Shown piece after piece: positions 11,881 through 23,400 of a DNA stretch of 64,000 bases. Under the pieces are notes generated by a model. That model did no database searches. It was not told the DNA's origin and saw nothing but the letters and a program-made list of their open reading frames with translations. Every line of letters begins with the position of its first letter. Within the stretch, counting starts at the first letter, position 1. The translations under genes were made by a program, and so were the position numbers. This DNA is from Siderastrea radians (Eukaryota; Cnidaria; Anthozoa; Scleractinia; Rhizangiidae): NCBI GenBank assembly GCA_964017195.1, contig OZ024896.1, forward strand, positions 26,883,430-26,947,429, read 5' to 3'.

Positions 11881-12170
11881 GTGTCTGATCTTATCCCCAT
11901 TCACCCCTTCCATGATTGAATGTCGAAAGGTCAGATAACACACTGGGGAATGTGTCCCCTTCTCTTTCCAGACATCGTTCCCGGCCGGGATCTGGCGACC
12001 TTCCGAACTGCAGTCTACATGATTGAATGTCGAAAGGTCAGATAACACACTGGGGAATGTGTCCCCTTCTCCTTCCAGACATCGTTCCCGGCCGGGATCT
12101 GGCGACCTTCCGAACTGCAGTCTGGCGTCCCACCAACTGAGTTAAACAGGTTGCAGTTAATAATTGTTTA
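11881..12170 (-). mobile_element. Second tRNA-like SINE remnant with a 107-bp tandem duplication
   Basis: On the minus strand an A-box-like ACTCAGTTGGTGG lies near 12130-12145, followed by a GTTCGG segment. A 107-bp unit at 11911-12017 is repeated at 12018-12124 with very few differences (each starts CATGATTGAATGTCG). The duplicated part includes the CCCGGCCGGGA palindrome. Confidence 0.5.
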
Positions 12171-12664
12171 AGGCGGACGGGAGAAAGTCAGAATTTAAGA
12201 GAAAGAGATCATAGCAGAGGCAACGTAAGAAGTTGTACGTGAAGCCTGAAAAATTCTATTACTTACAGTCAACGCGCTTCACGCATGAACGGTCATTTAA
12301 TGAACATTGCATTCTTCACGTACGCATTCCTTTCTTTAATTGGATAAACGTATTCTTGTAGATAGATTGAAAGATTACGATTTTTTTTCAATGAACGAAA
12401 TCGATTCTGCAAAAGGTCACACGCAACATCAGAAGTCGTCTACATGGCGCACTCGGAAGAAGTGCTAATCAATTACTTCAGGGATTTCATCCGTTATCAA
12501 GGAGTTAGGATGCGTTTCTTTGGGAAAATCCGAAAACGGATTTGTGATCCCAGATCATATGGATTCTTCGGCATCAAAGAAACGCAAAATCCGAAAAAGG
12601 ATTATTTTGTGATGACAAGAGCACTCCTAGGATAAGTGAAGCAATTTTATTTCTTGTTTATTCG

Positions 12665-12665
<1 letters not shown>

Positions 12666-12732
<67 letters not shown>
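12666..12732. repeat. (TA)n microsatellite, 67 bp
   Basis: Uninterrupted TA dinucleotides for 67 bases inside family X copy 2. Confidence 0.99.
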
Positions 12733-12736
<4 letters not shown>

Positions 12737-14036
12737 ACGATATTTCTCTCGTACTGCCCTAGAATTCAACTAGAATGGAATACAAATAATTTATAAACAA
12801 GGACAATATCTGCAGTAGTTCAAATGAACCCGCTATTTGCGTTCACAATTAGCCAAATCTGGTCCCTAAATTACGGAAATGGTACACAAATGAAGTTATC
12901 CTGACGTGTCAATGCTTCTGTCTGTACTTTTGGAGAAAACTTTTCAAATATACGGAACGGAATAGTCACCTGAATTTCTTTTTCACGATCGAATGTTTTG
13001 TCACGCAAGATCGAGAGAAAATATGGCAAGACCAGTAAATTTGCATGGAAGACCGCTTGACAGATGTACTATTTACGGATCCGTCCCCCAAAGAAACGCA
13101 CGGATCATGAATCCTAAAAATCCGGATTTAGATTTGATCTGATGTATCCACTCGGAGTGTGGATTCTTCAGATCACTAATCCGTGATTAATCCATTTTCG
13201 GATTTAGGTAAAGAAACGCAAAATCCGTTTTTGGATACAAGAATCCGGATTTGGATTTTCCCAAAGAAACGCACCCTTATAACCTCCACAAGAAAACAAG
13301 GAAATGGTTGAGTCGTCGCGTGGACTGAATAGTGTCGGACATTTTATGAACAGCTCCTTTTGGCACTCTCGTGTTCCGTGGAATATCTGATCATGACAAC
13401 CCCAATCCAGCATTGAAAAGGTTAACGATTTCGTTCCTTGCATTAAAAGGCAAAGGTTTACTCGTTCCCTTCATTAGAAGGCAAAGGTTTACCAGGATCC
13501 TAAAAGCTCCCAAGCGAATTTCTTGCCATTTAGAGTTAGGAAACCTAAACTTTCATGTTCCGATCATGTGGACCGCAACACACCACGGCGAAAACCGTTA
13601 CAGGTTTAAAATTGTGGCGGCTGTTGTTTATATTTTCTGCGGGTTTCCGATTAAGCCACGAAACTGTCAGCCAAAGAATAAGTTGCCTTGTTAAAATTAG
13701 AGATTCCTTTGGATTTTCTTTCTAAGAATTAAGAACTAAACGAGACTTACCTGTAAGTTGAAGTTTGATTTGGATTCTATGAGTCATCAGCCGGGAGTGT
13801 AGGAGTTGGTACGAGAGAGAGTGCAGCGCATGCGTCAAGTCAGGCTTTAGAGGCCGAAATGACATTTTCGTTGCCAGGGCCTACGTTCCTAGGGCACGTG
13901 TTATACCAAGTAGGTCTGGTGACGAGAAAAAACTGTAGAAAAGGAATCTCATTGCCATATGGCAAGAAGAATGAACCGTAACAATGAAGATACTCATCGG
14001 ACACCCATAGGGAGGGGCACAATAATGATAACAGGG

Positions 14037-14175
14037 GGGGCGTACCAACTCCTACACTCCCGGCTGATGACTCATAGAATCCAAATCAAACTTCAACTTA
14101 CAGGTAAGTCTCGTTTAATTCTTAATTCTATTTCGTCATCAGCCAAGGTCGTTACGGAGTGGTACGAGATTTCAG
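14037..14175. repeat. DIRS internal complementary region (circle-junction copy)
   Basis: The first part (14037-14128) is the near-perfect reverse complement of the left outer end (13724-13815). The second part (14129-14175) is the reverse complement of the right outer end (18835-18882). The two meet at AATTCTTAATTCT, i.e. the sequence that joining the two ends of the element would produce. This is the expected template for rebuilding the ends during replication. Confidence 0.75.
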
Positions 14176-14494
14176 AGCTGTCATTGAGGCAGAAGAAAAA
14201 ACAGTGTTTAAGTAATAAATAACTGACGTTTAATTGCGTCATTCGTTTATCCAAATATCAACGATTTAAGTAACAAAAATATGAAGAATCGTAGTCACAT
14301 TACACTATAGACCACAAGCAAAGATAAACCTTACATGTATTGCCACGATCTGTGTCTCAGATCTGAGGCAGAAAAAACCTGGACCGAGGTTCGGTAAGAA
14401 TACTAAACAAGGGGTATCAACCATCAAAAAGATATCCTATAAAAACATCAGTGTAGCTTAAAAACTACTCGAGCGCACCACATCTGTGATAAGA

Positions 14495-15694
14495 CTAGTT
14501 TTGCGCAAATGTCCTTAAAATTTCATGTCCGTAATTAAACTCTGGCTCAGAAGACTTGTGGTAGAATTGTTGAAAGGTCCTCTCACTCGACCATCCTGCA
14601 GACAACATAATGTCCTTAATGTTTATGTTATTGTCTGCAAGGAAAGAAGATGAGGCGGCTCTTGTACTGTGGCCTTTAAACTTAGATGTATCAACCCCTG
14701 CAGTAGACAAAACGGTTCTGCACCATCTGGAGATTGTGTCCTTGCTTACTGGTCCATGTGGCTTTACATGACTTAGAGGCAATTGTTTGGATGCGTTTCG
14801 AAAAGGGGTTGTCCGCTTTATGTACTCCTTCAAATGAGCAATAGTACACAACTTCTCATCCTTTGGATAAGCCTTAAAAACAACGGGTTGAATATGAGTT
14901 CCTACACGAGTCTGTTTTACTTTGTCCATGATCTTGAAAACACACTGATCAGTCGTCAGCTCCATGTTCTCGGTTGTTAAATACTTAATTGTTTGACATC
15001 TCTGACCGCTTAGGAGGCTTAGAAGAAATGTCAGCTTTAACGTGAGATCTTTCAAGCTGAGCTCGGGTGCTGAGGGCCTTCCACGAAAATAATTAAATAC
15101 AACACTCAAATCCCAAATTGATTTGTATCGGGGTAATTCGGGGCGAAGCTCAAAGATGCCTTTCATAAACCGTCTGACAATTGGTAATTGTCCAAATGGA
15201 GTAGAAGAGTTTATGTCAAGCTGTAAGATGGACGACAGCATGCTTCTAGCAGTGTTTATGGCGCTGTACGATGATCCCTTTTCATACAGCATAGACAGGA
15301 AATCTAGGGCCATGGGTAGAGATGGTGACAAGACATCGCAGTGTTTCTGTTTACAGAATTCAAGCCACTTCTGGAGGTATGTCTGGTACTGCGCCGTTGT
15401 GCCTTTTCGCCAGGATGCAATAATGACGTCTGAAGATCTGGATGTGAAGCCTAGATCCTTGAGTTGTTTCCTGACAGTAGACAAATAAGGAGACTCATTT
15501 TTCTGTGTAGTGGGTGGTTTACCTCTGGAAATGCCGGAAGACTCAAAAGATTCTTGGACGGTGGAAGAGTGATTGGTGGAAGAACGAGAAGAGACGTCAG
15601 GATCGGGTACCACGATTGTGTCGGCCACATTGGAACTACTACCACGCCCGTCGCCTTGTCCTGGATGATTTTTTGTAGAACTCTTAGAACGCAA
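14495..15694 (-). CDS. DIRS tyrosine recombinase
   Basis: About 400 codons. The C-terminal half is a phage-integrase-fold tyrosine recombinase with R232 (SGQRCQTI), the H342-x-x-R345 box (GHSTR), W368 and nucleophile Y378 (QFYHK), all in place. The N-terminal half is Ser/Thr-rich and then helical, like a SAM-like core-binding domain. The frame has no upstream ATG: 15694 is a TTG, and the frame overlaps the RT gene by 244 bp in another frame. It is therefore probably made from the RT message by frameshift, splicing or internal initiation; the true start is unknown. It would integrate the circular DNA copy. Confidence 0.85.
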   Translation of the reverse strand: MRSKSSTKNHPGQGDGRGSSSNVADTIVVPDPDVSSRSSTNHSSTVQESFESSGISRGKPPTTQKNESPYLSTVRKQLKDLGFTSRSSDVIIASWRKGTTAQYQTYLQKWLEFCKQKHCDVLSPSLPMALDFLSMLYEKGSSYSAINTARSMLSSILQLDINSSTPFGQLPIVRRFMKGIFELRPELPRYKSIWDLSVVFNYFRGRPSAPELSLKDLTLKLTFLLSLLSGQRCQTIKYLTTENMELTTDQCVFKIMDKVKQTRVGTHIQPVVFKAYPKDEKLCTIAHLKEYIKRTTPFRNASKQLPLSHVKPHGPVSKDTISRWCRTVLSTAGVDTSKFKGHSTRAASSSFLADNNINIKDIMLSAGWSSERTFQQFYHKSSEPEFNYGHEILRTFAQN

Positions 15695-17391
15695 CTAAAA
15701 GGGGGAAAACAATAAAATTGTTTTTCAGACCATGAAACAGTAAATGCATCAACAAGGTATGCTTCAGGATCTGGTCTAAAGGAGCAGTATGTGGAAAATT
15801 GTCTGTTGAGTCTGGATGCGAAAAGGTCTATCTCTGGTTTGAAATTAAGGGCATCCAGTGCCTTGTTCAGTAATTTGGGATTAATCATCCATTCGGTATC
15901 CTCTGAATGAAAATTTCTAGATTCTCTGTCAGCTGTAACATTGGAGGAGCCAGGGATATGGGCAGCAGTAAGCCAAGTTACATTATGTAACTGACAAAAT
16001 TCCCAAATTTGAACTGCAATTTCATTACATTTAAGACTGTGACATGTGCCCATATTATTTATGACAGAGACAGCAGTAGTGTTGTCGATCATTAATTTTA
16101 CATGCTTTCCTGAAATAGAATTTTGAAAACATTTTAGGGCAAAGAATGCTGCCAAAAGCTCAAGGTAGTTGATATGGTTTTCAGCCTCCATGGGTGACCA
16201 TCTCCCTCCTGTCGATGTCTTGTTCATGACAGCACCCCAACCCATAAGGGAAGCATCTGAATACAGAATGATATCTACAGGGGGATGGCAAATGGTGTTA
16301 TAACTATGATCCAGATTATCTAGCCACCACCTCATTTCAGATATTCCTTGCTTAGACACAGACATAGAAGCTTCAAAATCTCCTTTAGACTGTTTGAGGG
16401 CCTTAATCTTGTCCATTTCCAGGTATCTATAATAAAGTGCACCATATCTCACAGCTGGTAGGCTAGAGATCATGTAGCCAATAATTCTGGCAATGTCTCG
16501 GATCTTCACAGAGTGTGAATTATTTATGGTACATTGCAGTATCTCTTTAATCTTACGTATCTTATCTTCAGTAAGTCTGACGATCATTTTGAGAGAGTCA
16601 ATGACAAATCCCAGAAAAGTGATTTGCTGTTGCGGAATGAACACAGATTTTTCAGGGTGAATGACTAATCCAATGTTGTCTAACATCTTAATAGAGTCAA
16701 TAACATTAATCGCACATCTAAGGTACGTGCTGCCCTGTAAATAAAAATCATCAATATATCCACTGATAATGTGATTCAAAAGCCTCAAGTGGGAAAGGGG
16801 TGGCTTCATCATTTTTGTGAATTTGCGAGGGCAGGTAGACAGGCCATTGGGGAACACTGTGTACTGATAAAGCAAACCATGGTATGTGAATTTAAGGTAC
16901 TTCTGAAAATCAGGATGAATTCTTACACTGTAGTAAGCATCCTTCAAATCCAGAGAAGCCATCCAACAATTTGGTGTCACCAATCTTAAGATGGTATGTA
17001 TTGTATCCATTTTAAAATGCGAGTTCTCTATAAATGCGTTTAAACGCTTTAAATTTAGAATAAGACGCACATTTCCATCCTTTTTTAGTACAGTAAATAT
17101 AGGTGAGATAAATTCACCAGGCTCATGGTTACACAAGACAATAACCCCCCTATCTAGCAGGCTTTTGATTTCTCTGTCAACTAAACTTGCATGATCACGC
17201 GGTATAGAGTTGGGAGGGTATGATACCTGAGTGGGCGGGTTTGAAATAAATGTTATAGAATCTCCAGAGATAGTTTGGAGGATGTTATTATCAGTAGTAA
17301 GTCTCTCCCATTTGTGGCGAAACAAAGATAACTGTCCTCCCCTAAATGAATGCACTTTAGCTTTCAAATAAGGTAAAACATGAGAGGCCAT
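15451..17391 (-). CDS. DIRS reverse transcriptase / RNase H
   Basis: 646 aa from ATG 17391. Reverse-transcriptase motifs are LDLKDAY (147-153) and the active-site YIDD at 212-215. RNase H follows, with D379 (YSDASLMGWG), E411 and D436. The C-terminal part beyond about residue 500 (DLFASRLNRQ) matches the conserved tail of DIRS polymerases. The same frame stays open upstream of the first ATG into the 3' end of gag, so a Gag-Pol fusion by frameshifting is possible. No internal stops, so the copy may be functional. Confidence 0.9.
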   Translation of the reverse strand: MASHVLPYLKAKVHSFRGGQLSLFRHKWERLTTDNNILQTISGDSITFISNPPTQVSYPPNSIPRDHASLVDREIKSLLDRGVIVLCNHEPGEFISPIFTVLKKDGNVRLILNLKRLNAFIENSHFKMDTIHTILRLVTPNCWMASLDLKDAYYSVRIHPDFQKYLKFTYHGLLYQYTVFPNGLSTCPRKFTKMMKPPLSHLRLLNHIISGYIDDFYLQGSTYLRCAINVIDSIKMLDNIGLVIHPEKSVFIPQQQITFLGFVIDSLKMIVRLTEDKIRKIKEILQCTINNSHSVKIRDIARIIGYMISSLPAVRYGALYYRYLEMDKIKALKQSKGDFEASMSVSKQGISEMRWWLDNLDHSYNTICHPPVDIILYSDASLMGWGAVMNKTSTGGRWSPMEAENHINYLELLAAFFALKCFQNSISGKHVKLMIDNTTAVSVINNMGTCHSLKCNEIAVQIWEFCQLHNVTWLTAAHIPGSSNVTADRESRNFHSEDTEWMINPKLLNKALDALNFKPEIDLFASRLNRQFSTYCSFRPDPEAYLVDAFTVSWSEKQFYCFPPFSCVLRVLQKIIQDKATGVVVVPMWPTQSWYPILTSLLVLPPITLPPSKNLLSLPAFPEVNHPLHRKMSLLICLLSGNNSRI

Positions 17392-17429
17392 GTAAGAAGG
17401 AAACTCATCTACCTGTGTTTTGATCCTGT

Positions 17430-18590
17430 TTAATTCTTTGTGAATTTCTTCTTGGGTTGGAACCGATTCTGCTGTTGGTTTGACTTGGGGGGATATACAT
17501 TCCCCCCTCTGTGGGCCAAAAAAGGCTTGCTCTGATTACCTTGATAAAAGTTTCCCCTGAAATGACTGTTACTGTGGTTCTTTGATTTAGCATGTCCTTT
17601 CTTGTTATCAGGAGTTACAGAGCTCATTAGTTTATTTGTTGTCTTGAGTTCTTGCAGAGTTTTGGGGAGATCCTCACCAAATAGCAGCTTCCCTGGTTTA
17701 AGAGTTCGTGAACAAGCCTGTTTGAACTCTTGGTTCAAGTAAGGGCGGATTGCATCCCTTCGTTTAAACGAAAGTTCCTTATGCACATGCCCAATCAAGG
17801 CGACAGAATCAGTCAGCCTAGGTATCAGAGTTTTATAGTCAGGAGATGTTTTCTTCTCCCTATGACTAAGTAAGTCATCCACAGTGACAATAATGGCACT
17901 AGAGACCTTAATTAAAGTGTCTTGCAACACTGACGTTCTAATATCTGACCTCTTGAAGCTTGTATTAAGTTTGCCCCAAATCTCCGAATTAATTTTGGGG
18001 ACAAATAACTCGTGGCAATTACTAGGTATCTTGTATTTTTGGGTTAACTCTTTACGTTTCTCGACAGTGTATTCTGTTTGAAATTTGTCATTAACCAGTT
18101 TGGATAGTTTTTCGGACACTGGCGGTCCACTTTTGTCGGATGAGCTCAGTGAGGTCGTGATTTGGGACAGTAAATCATCATTATCGACCTCCTCATCCTC
18201 TAGCTCGTCTAGGCTACCTTCGCCACTCAACAAGCTTAACCTGTCGTCATCGGGAACTTTGGCATTATTACTTGCTTCCTCTGAAGCTGGGTCGGTCTCT
18301 TTGTCAGAAACCTCAATAATCACTTCATCTGAAGTATTTAGCGCTTTCTCTGAAGCATTGGTGGCATTACTCGATTCTCCTGAACCGAGCTTTGCTCGTT
18401 TGGAAGCCGGTGCCATTTCACTCGACTTGCGTTTGCTCTCTACTAAGTCACGAAGCAGAGAATTCGAGGAGACTAAGTTCTCCTGCATTGCACTTAGCAC
18501 AGATAAGAGACTTTTGTTAAGACTGCCTTCCTCGTGAAGTTGAGCAGGGTCCGTAGTCTCTATATCTTCGGTCGTGCCAGTGGCGGCCAT
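17430..18590 (-). CDS. DIRS Gag-like protein
   Basis: 386 aa from ATG 18590, in the first position of the DIRS element. Helical N-terminus, an acidic Ser/Glu/Asp-rich region (about 80-165), a globular middle containing KSGPPVSEKL and ELTQKYKIPSNC, and a basic Asn/Gln/Lys-rich tail that could bind RNA. No CCHC zinc knuckle is visible, as is usual for DIRS Gag. The assignment rests on gene order and composition more than on a signature motif. Confidence 0.75.
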   Translation of the reverse strand: MAATGTTEDIETTDPAQLHEEGSLNKSLLSVLSAMQENLVSSNSLLRDLVESKRKSSEMAPASKRAKLGSGESSNATNASEKALNTSDEVIIEVSDKETDPASEEASNNAKVPDDDRLSLLSGEGSLDELEDEEVDNDDLLSQITTSLSSSDKSGPPVSEKLSKLVNDKFQTEYTVEKRKELTQKYKIPSNCHELFVPKINSEIWGKLNTSFKRSDIRTSVLQDTLIKVSSAIIVTVDDLLSHREKKTSPDYKTLIPRLTDSVALIGHVHKELSFKRRDAIRPYLNQEFKQACSRTLKPGKLLFGEDLPKTLQELKTTNKLMSSVTPDNKKGHAKSKNHSNSHFRGNFYQGNQSKPFLAHRGGNVYPPKSNQQQNRFQPKKKFTKN

Positions 18591-19811
18591 GTTTTTCCTG
18601 AATGAAAAGCGCGGGAAAAACGTAAGCGGAAAAAAACAAGAATTCAGTGCTCAATTTCTACTCAGCCTGTCGTGGATAGCAATCTATTCAATACCCCAAT
18701 GTGCTGGGAGTTTCCAAGGTGGATATCCGTCCCGTGTAGAGGGAACAAAACCAGTTTTAAACGGAGCAGCAAAAAACTACGCCTAATCCTTGACACAAGG
18801 TCTACACAACTGACTTGACGCATGCGCTGCACTCTCTCTCGTACCACTCCGTAACGACCTTGGCTGATGACGAAATAGAATTTTCTCTTTACGGGTTATT
18901 TTTGTCGGCTTTATATTCTCGCCATTTTTTGCGCCGGCTTGAAAACAATAAAAATATCACGCGTGACATACCGGGAAATTGAGCCGGGAAATTGAGCGAA
19001 AAAAATTAACTTTTCAGTTCTGTTCGGAAAGTTTGAATTATTATTACGATGTAACAAAAAAATTTAGAATAACTAAAATAGTGTTTTGAATATAGAATCC
19101 AAGTTTCAAAGAATCGCTAAATTTTTTGAAGAATGAAATCGAAGAATGAACTAATCAATGAATATTTGAAGTTGAGCGTTCATGCGTGAACCGCGTTGAC
19201 TGTAACAAACAAATTAAAATTCTTCATACGCTGCTTGCCCAAAAGATGTACAAAATGTATTTTCTCCCAACTAGCCGTCATTACAAAGCCGTAATATCGT
19301 CTCAAATCTAATTTAGTTTATAAAAGGACACGATGAATCCCATATTTTATTACATAGATTGATCACACAAGAACTAAGTGGATACAGAAGCTATCCATCT
19401 TAAAAAACAAATTGATTTAAATAATTTGAAACTAACATTTGAATTCAATTTCTTTTTCATAACCCCTAAGGTTTGTACTGCTGAATATCTGGCACTCTGC
19501 TTTTCTTTTAAGTGTCTAATCACGTTTTATACTCGTCTCCTTTCCTTAAATACCTCAAGGTTCTTTAAACTAGCACTCGTGCTTCAGAGGTGAGGGACAT
19601 GTCAACAGAGAATCACGGTGCCTTCGTACAGGAAATATCATTCAGTATACCGGGTGTGGCATACAAGAAAAAACTGGTTCAACCTTATTTATACAAAAGG
19701 TTTTCCGTCCACTTTCCCAACAGGGAGGTTGCTTTATACATGTGTACAGATGAAACTTCTCACTGACTATTTTATTTTTACATACCCGCTCTGTCTTAAT
19801 TGACAGGAACG

Positions 19812-20968
19812 ATGAGATACTGCGGAATATTTTCCAACAGAATAATCTGGGTCATTATGATTTTTGTCCCACAAGTTCTTCTGATCTGGCTCAGTACTCG
19901 GGACAAGACAACCGAAGTAATAGAGACAGAGGTAACGACGACGAAAAAGAAAGGTTACCGACAAAACGAGGAGGATTCTGACAAACAAGACAAGGGAGGC
20001 TGCTGTCAAACGGAAGCAGACCAATGTTGAATGTCATCATTTTGACGCACATGAGTTCTGGTTCGACGTTTCTCGGGAACCTGTTTAACTTACATCCAGA
20101 CGTGTTCTATCTATACGAGCCCCTAAACGAGCTAAGGATGGTAGTTCATGGTGATCGAAAGGGTGTGGGCGAGTGGAATGTCTTGAATAAGAAGGCAAAG
20201 AAAGCATATAGGACTGCTTCGGGACTTTTTCACATGCAACTTTCAAGGACATAACACAATCAGTAACCTTTTTCCTCATTGGCTAAGAAGATCGAAAAAC
20301 TACCACAACGGAGACACAAAATTTACAAAGGAAACAATAAGAGAAGCTTGCAATTCACGAAGAATCACGGTTGCAAAGATCATGCAAACACGACTTCCCG
20401 GTGACATGGGAATACAAGAATTGCGGCGAGTCTGTAGCTCTGAACCCAGTAAGTTTGGGTGCCTGATAATTCACCTTGTCCGCGATCCTCGAGCTGTTGT
20501 ATCTTCTTTAATTATCAAAAAGTTCTATATGCCGTACAGGTTTAAGAAAAAGCTAGTCACCACAAGAAATACAACTCCTGGAGAAAGGGAATTGAGAAGG
20601 AACATTTCAGATACCTTACGCTTGCTAGTCCAGGAAAATTTGAATTACGTAAACGAGGAATGGTCAAGTTGTGCAATTTTACCGGTCTTCCCAAGGATAC
20701 TTCAATTAGCAAGTGGATTCGTGAAGGTATACAAACCCCCGGCGTTGAAAACAGCATACCTGCTTTCGTCATTTCTAAGAATGATTCCAAAAGAATCGAA
20801 AACTGAAGATTTCGCCTTGACACTTCCCAAGTATCCGAGTTTGAAAAAGGGTGCTGACCTCTGATGTACATGATGGGGTACATTTCTATTAATGGCTCAG
20901 AGTGTCTTCTAAAAGATAGCAGCCAGAAGCTGTGGACTGACAAGATGCCATTCCCTATCCTTCCTTAA
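19812..20968 (+). pseudogene. Carbohydrate sulfotransferase pseudogene, copy 2
   Basis: Collinear with copy 3 (38684-39898) from start to stop, but damaged. There is a frame change near 20000-20030; a deletion of about 14 bp near 20215 after AGGACTG; a deletion of about 75 bp near 20664 that removes the conserved segment after EEWS; and two TGG-to-TGA changes at 20804-20806 and 20855-20857. The 5'-PAPS loop and LVRDPRAVVSSL still read correctly. The 3' flank to about 21480 remains alignable with that of copy 3, so a segment larger than the gene was duplicated. Confidence 0.9.
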
Positions 20969-22261
20969 CGGTGGCAAGTGGTGTTTAAGTTTCACTTAGA
21001 AGAAGTCAAAAAAGAGCTGTTCCACAGGATTTTTCTGAACCTATAGCCAAACCGGATGTTTCTTTGAGTATAACTTTGCAAACATCCGCTACAGCATTGT
21101 TATTTAGATTGACAGTTTGCTTGAAGCAATTTGCAACTGCCGCGAGCAACTCTTGTTCGCTTCAGTTGCGAATTTACGTTTTGTCGATCATTTGAAAATT
21201 GTCTCAATAGTTTCCTTGATAAAATCCTTTTCAAATTGAAAATTGTACTCGGAATATTGTCCAGTTGGCTAAAAAGATCTGTCCTGTGATCGACAAGGTG
21301 CCGAAATTAAAACTATAACATATTCTCCACAAAATCACTTTTATCACAACAGTGAATCCTTATAGCTTTCGCTGAATAAAGCAGTTTTTTGTCTTCAGTT
21401 TTTCTATCACGAAAGATGTTTTTTTTTTGTGGGCAAAATGTCTAATTGTAAGAGGAGTGTGACGGAGAATCTATATGAACAAACTGGCTAACGGAGTTGT
21501 TGCTTTATCGCAACAACCTACCTGGCTCGCTCCTAAGGGGGAAGTTTTTTTTTATATACACTTAAGTGTATATAAAAGTGTAAAGTGTACCTTGTAAACT
21601 GTTACTGATCAGTGACAGTTTAATTATAACTGAACTAAAGACCGACTAAAGTTTTGTAACCAAACTAAAGACCGAGTTTTAGACCGGACAACCAGCGCTT
21701 CTTTCCTGTTAGTCTTTGTTGATAGGAAACATGTCATCTAACTAAGTTAGCTACACTATTTCATAAAATATCCTTTAGTATAAAATCTGAGAGATTTTAG
21801 AAGCTGCTCTGAAGTGAACGTACAAGCACAAGCTTTGGAAAATAATCTTCCAATTATTGGCCCTGAAATGTAGTACGTGTTTGATTTTTCTTGAAAAAAT
21901 AATTACTTGATATCATCGTTCAAAGCGGATTGAAGCTGTACGATCTCAACGTCATAGCCGCAGGAGTTGAAATGAACACGTTTGTGCTCCGATCGCAATA
22001 CAGACCCATCATTTGCCTGTTTGATCGAACTGAAGATAGAATTTGAACTGACTTGAACAGGTAATTTCTGTGCAGGTCAGAAACAAGATTAATGTAGTGA
22101 GGAACACCAGAATTCACCATCTTAATTTTTGGAACGCACAACAGAAAACGCTGTCTTTCTCAGTTTAGAGGCCGCGGACGAAATAGTAAATACAACACCC
22201 AAATAACTAGAAGAGCGATTCAATTCCTTTTATATGGAACCCGATTTGTACCTGTGAACAT
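20969..22261. other. Flank of sulfotransferase pseudogene, no gene
   Basis: 20969-21480 aligns with 39899-40660 downstream of copy 3. Beyond that there is a 26-bp perfect palindrome at 21551-21576 and no recognisable gene. Confidence 0.6.
21551..21576. repeat. 26-bp perfect palindrome
   Basis: TTTATATACACTT followed directly by its reverse complement, with no spacer. Could form a cruciform; no linked gene. Confidence 0.9.
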
Positions 22262-23400
22262 TTAAGAGGCATTCCGTGTAAAAACCGACCGGTCGATTTT
22301 CGATGGAAAATAGATTTCTTTCATTTTCTGTGCAGAAGTACAACATTATAAGTAAAGTTCAAAAATCGCATTTGTTTGGCTTCATTTGATTTTCTACCTG
22401 TTTTAGGCCGATAGTTCCGATGCGACCTCTGAACAAGGAAATCCTTCGACCGGAACCCCGATTTTAACACTAAACTCGAGAAAGCATAAAACAACACAGA
22501 GTTGCTAAAAGCAGCTTATATTTACTCCATACCTTAAATAGGCCATGTTTATTATTTTCACTGCTAAAATAACTTGTTCTGTCTTATAGGAATTTTGTTA
22601 CAATTTTTTTAGTACACCGACCTAGAGACATCACGAACGCCATTGCTAAGGTGCCTCCATTAAAATCAAGATTTCTTAAAAGTGGGACCTGACCTACAGC
22701 TCAATCTTTGATCAGACAATAGATCAAGGTTTGCTTTAAAAGTAACTATAATAAAATTTGTCGGCACTCATCATATGGTTATGGAAAAACCTAAACAAAA
22801 TTAACAAAAACTGCAACATTCACAACTTGACTTAGTATGACTCGGTCAATTCAAAGACATTTTGATTTCCCTACATTACAACTGAAAGCATTTTAAACCC
22901 AAGGCGTATTCAAAAATAGACCATAGAACAGTTTTCGAGCATAACTGGATCAATTTTACCTGAATTACTTCGCAATTCTTCCGAGCTTTTCGAAGTTCAC
23001 ATCGATGAGCGTTAACGGCCAGTTTGTTGTCACGCAATACTCTACATGTGGAACAGCAGCATACGGATTGCCGCTTGAAAAGGCCAAAAGTTCATTGACA
23101 TCGAGTCATGGAAGTCAAATACAATAAGCTTGTCTTCACCAGCTTTTTTTCCAGATTTCTGCGTTCAGCAAGTGAGGTCCAAAAAGACTGCTGTGTACGG
23201 AAGCGAAAGCACTCCTCGAGTGTTGACGGCTGTTTCGACACTCAAAGCAAAGCACCAAACGCTATTCTTCCTTCAGTGGTTGTTACAACGGTCTACAAAA
23301 AAAAAAGAAAACCATTCTAACAATACAAACAGTTAAGTACTTTGAACAAATTGGCCACTTTACGTTCGTGAAATCGGCGAAAATCCCCCATGTGCGCAAC
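22262..23400 (+). repeat. Left arm of a 1.1-kb inverted repeat
   Basis: Reverse-complementary to 25970-27108 with scattered differences, for example GACCGGTCGATTTTCGATGG at both. Similarity starts at TTTAAGAGGCATTCCGTG and ends near GAAAATCCC. The arms bracket 2.57 kb without genes. It is either a long-TIR transposon (22262-27108) or two opposed copies of one repeat. Confidence 0.7.

Larger units (their letters stand above)
13724..18882 (-). mobile_element. Complete DIRS-type retrotransposon
   Basis: Minus-strand element of about 5.16 kb with three genes in the order Gag, RT/RNase H, tyrosine recombinase. Its ends are imperfect inverted repeats, not direct LTRs: both contain GTCATCAGCC and GGTACGAGAGAGAGTGCAGC, in opposite orientation, at 13780-13845 and 18810-18870. 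An internal region at about 14037-14175 is complementary to both outer ends placed side by side, the internal complementary region of DIRS elements. DIRS elements insert through a circular intermediate using a tyrosine recombinase, and leave no target duplication. None is seen here. Confidence 0.85.
12263..19205. mobile_element. DNA transposon family X, copy split by a DIRS retrotransposon
   Basis: The left end TTACAGTCAACGCG starts at 12263 and the right end CGCGTTGACTGTAA finishes at 19205. Segment order is the reverse of the copy at 9821-10845. The copy also carries about 700 bp extra at 12620-13330, including an AT microsatellite, and is interrupted at about 13724 by the DIRS element. Comparison with the uninterrupted copy gives the DIRS borders to within a few bases. 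Confidence 0.7.
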
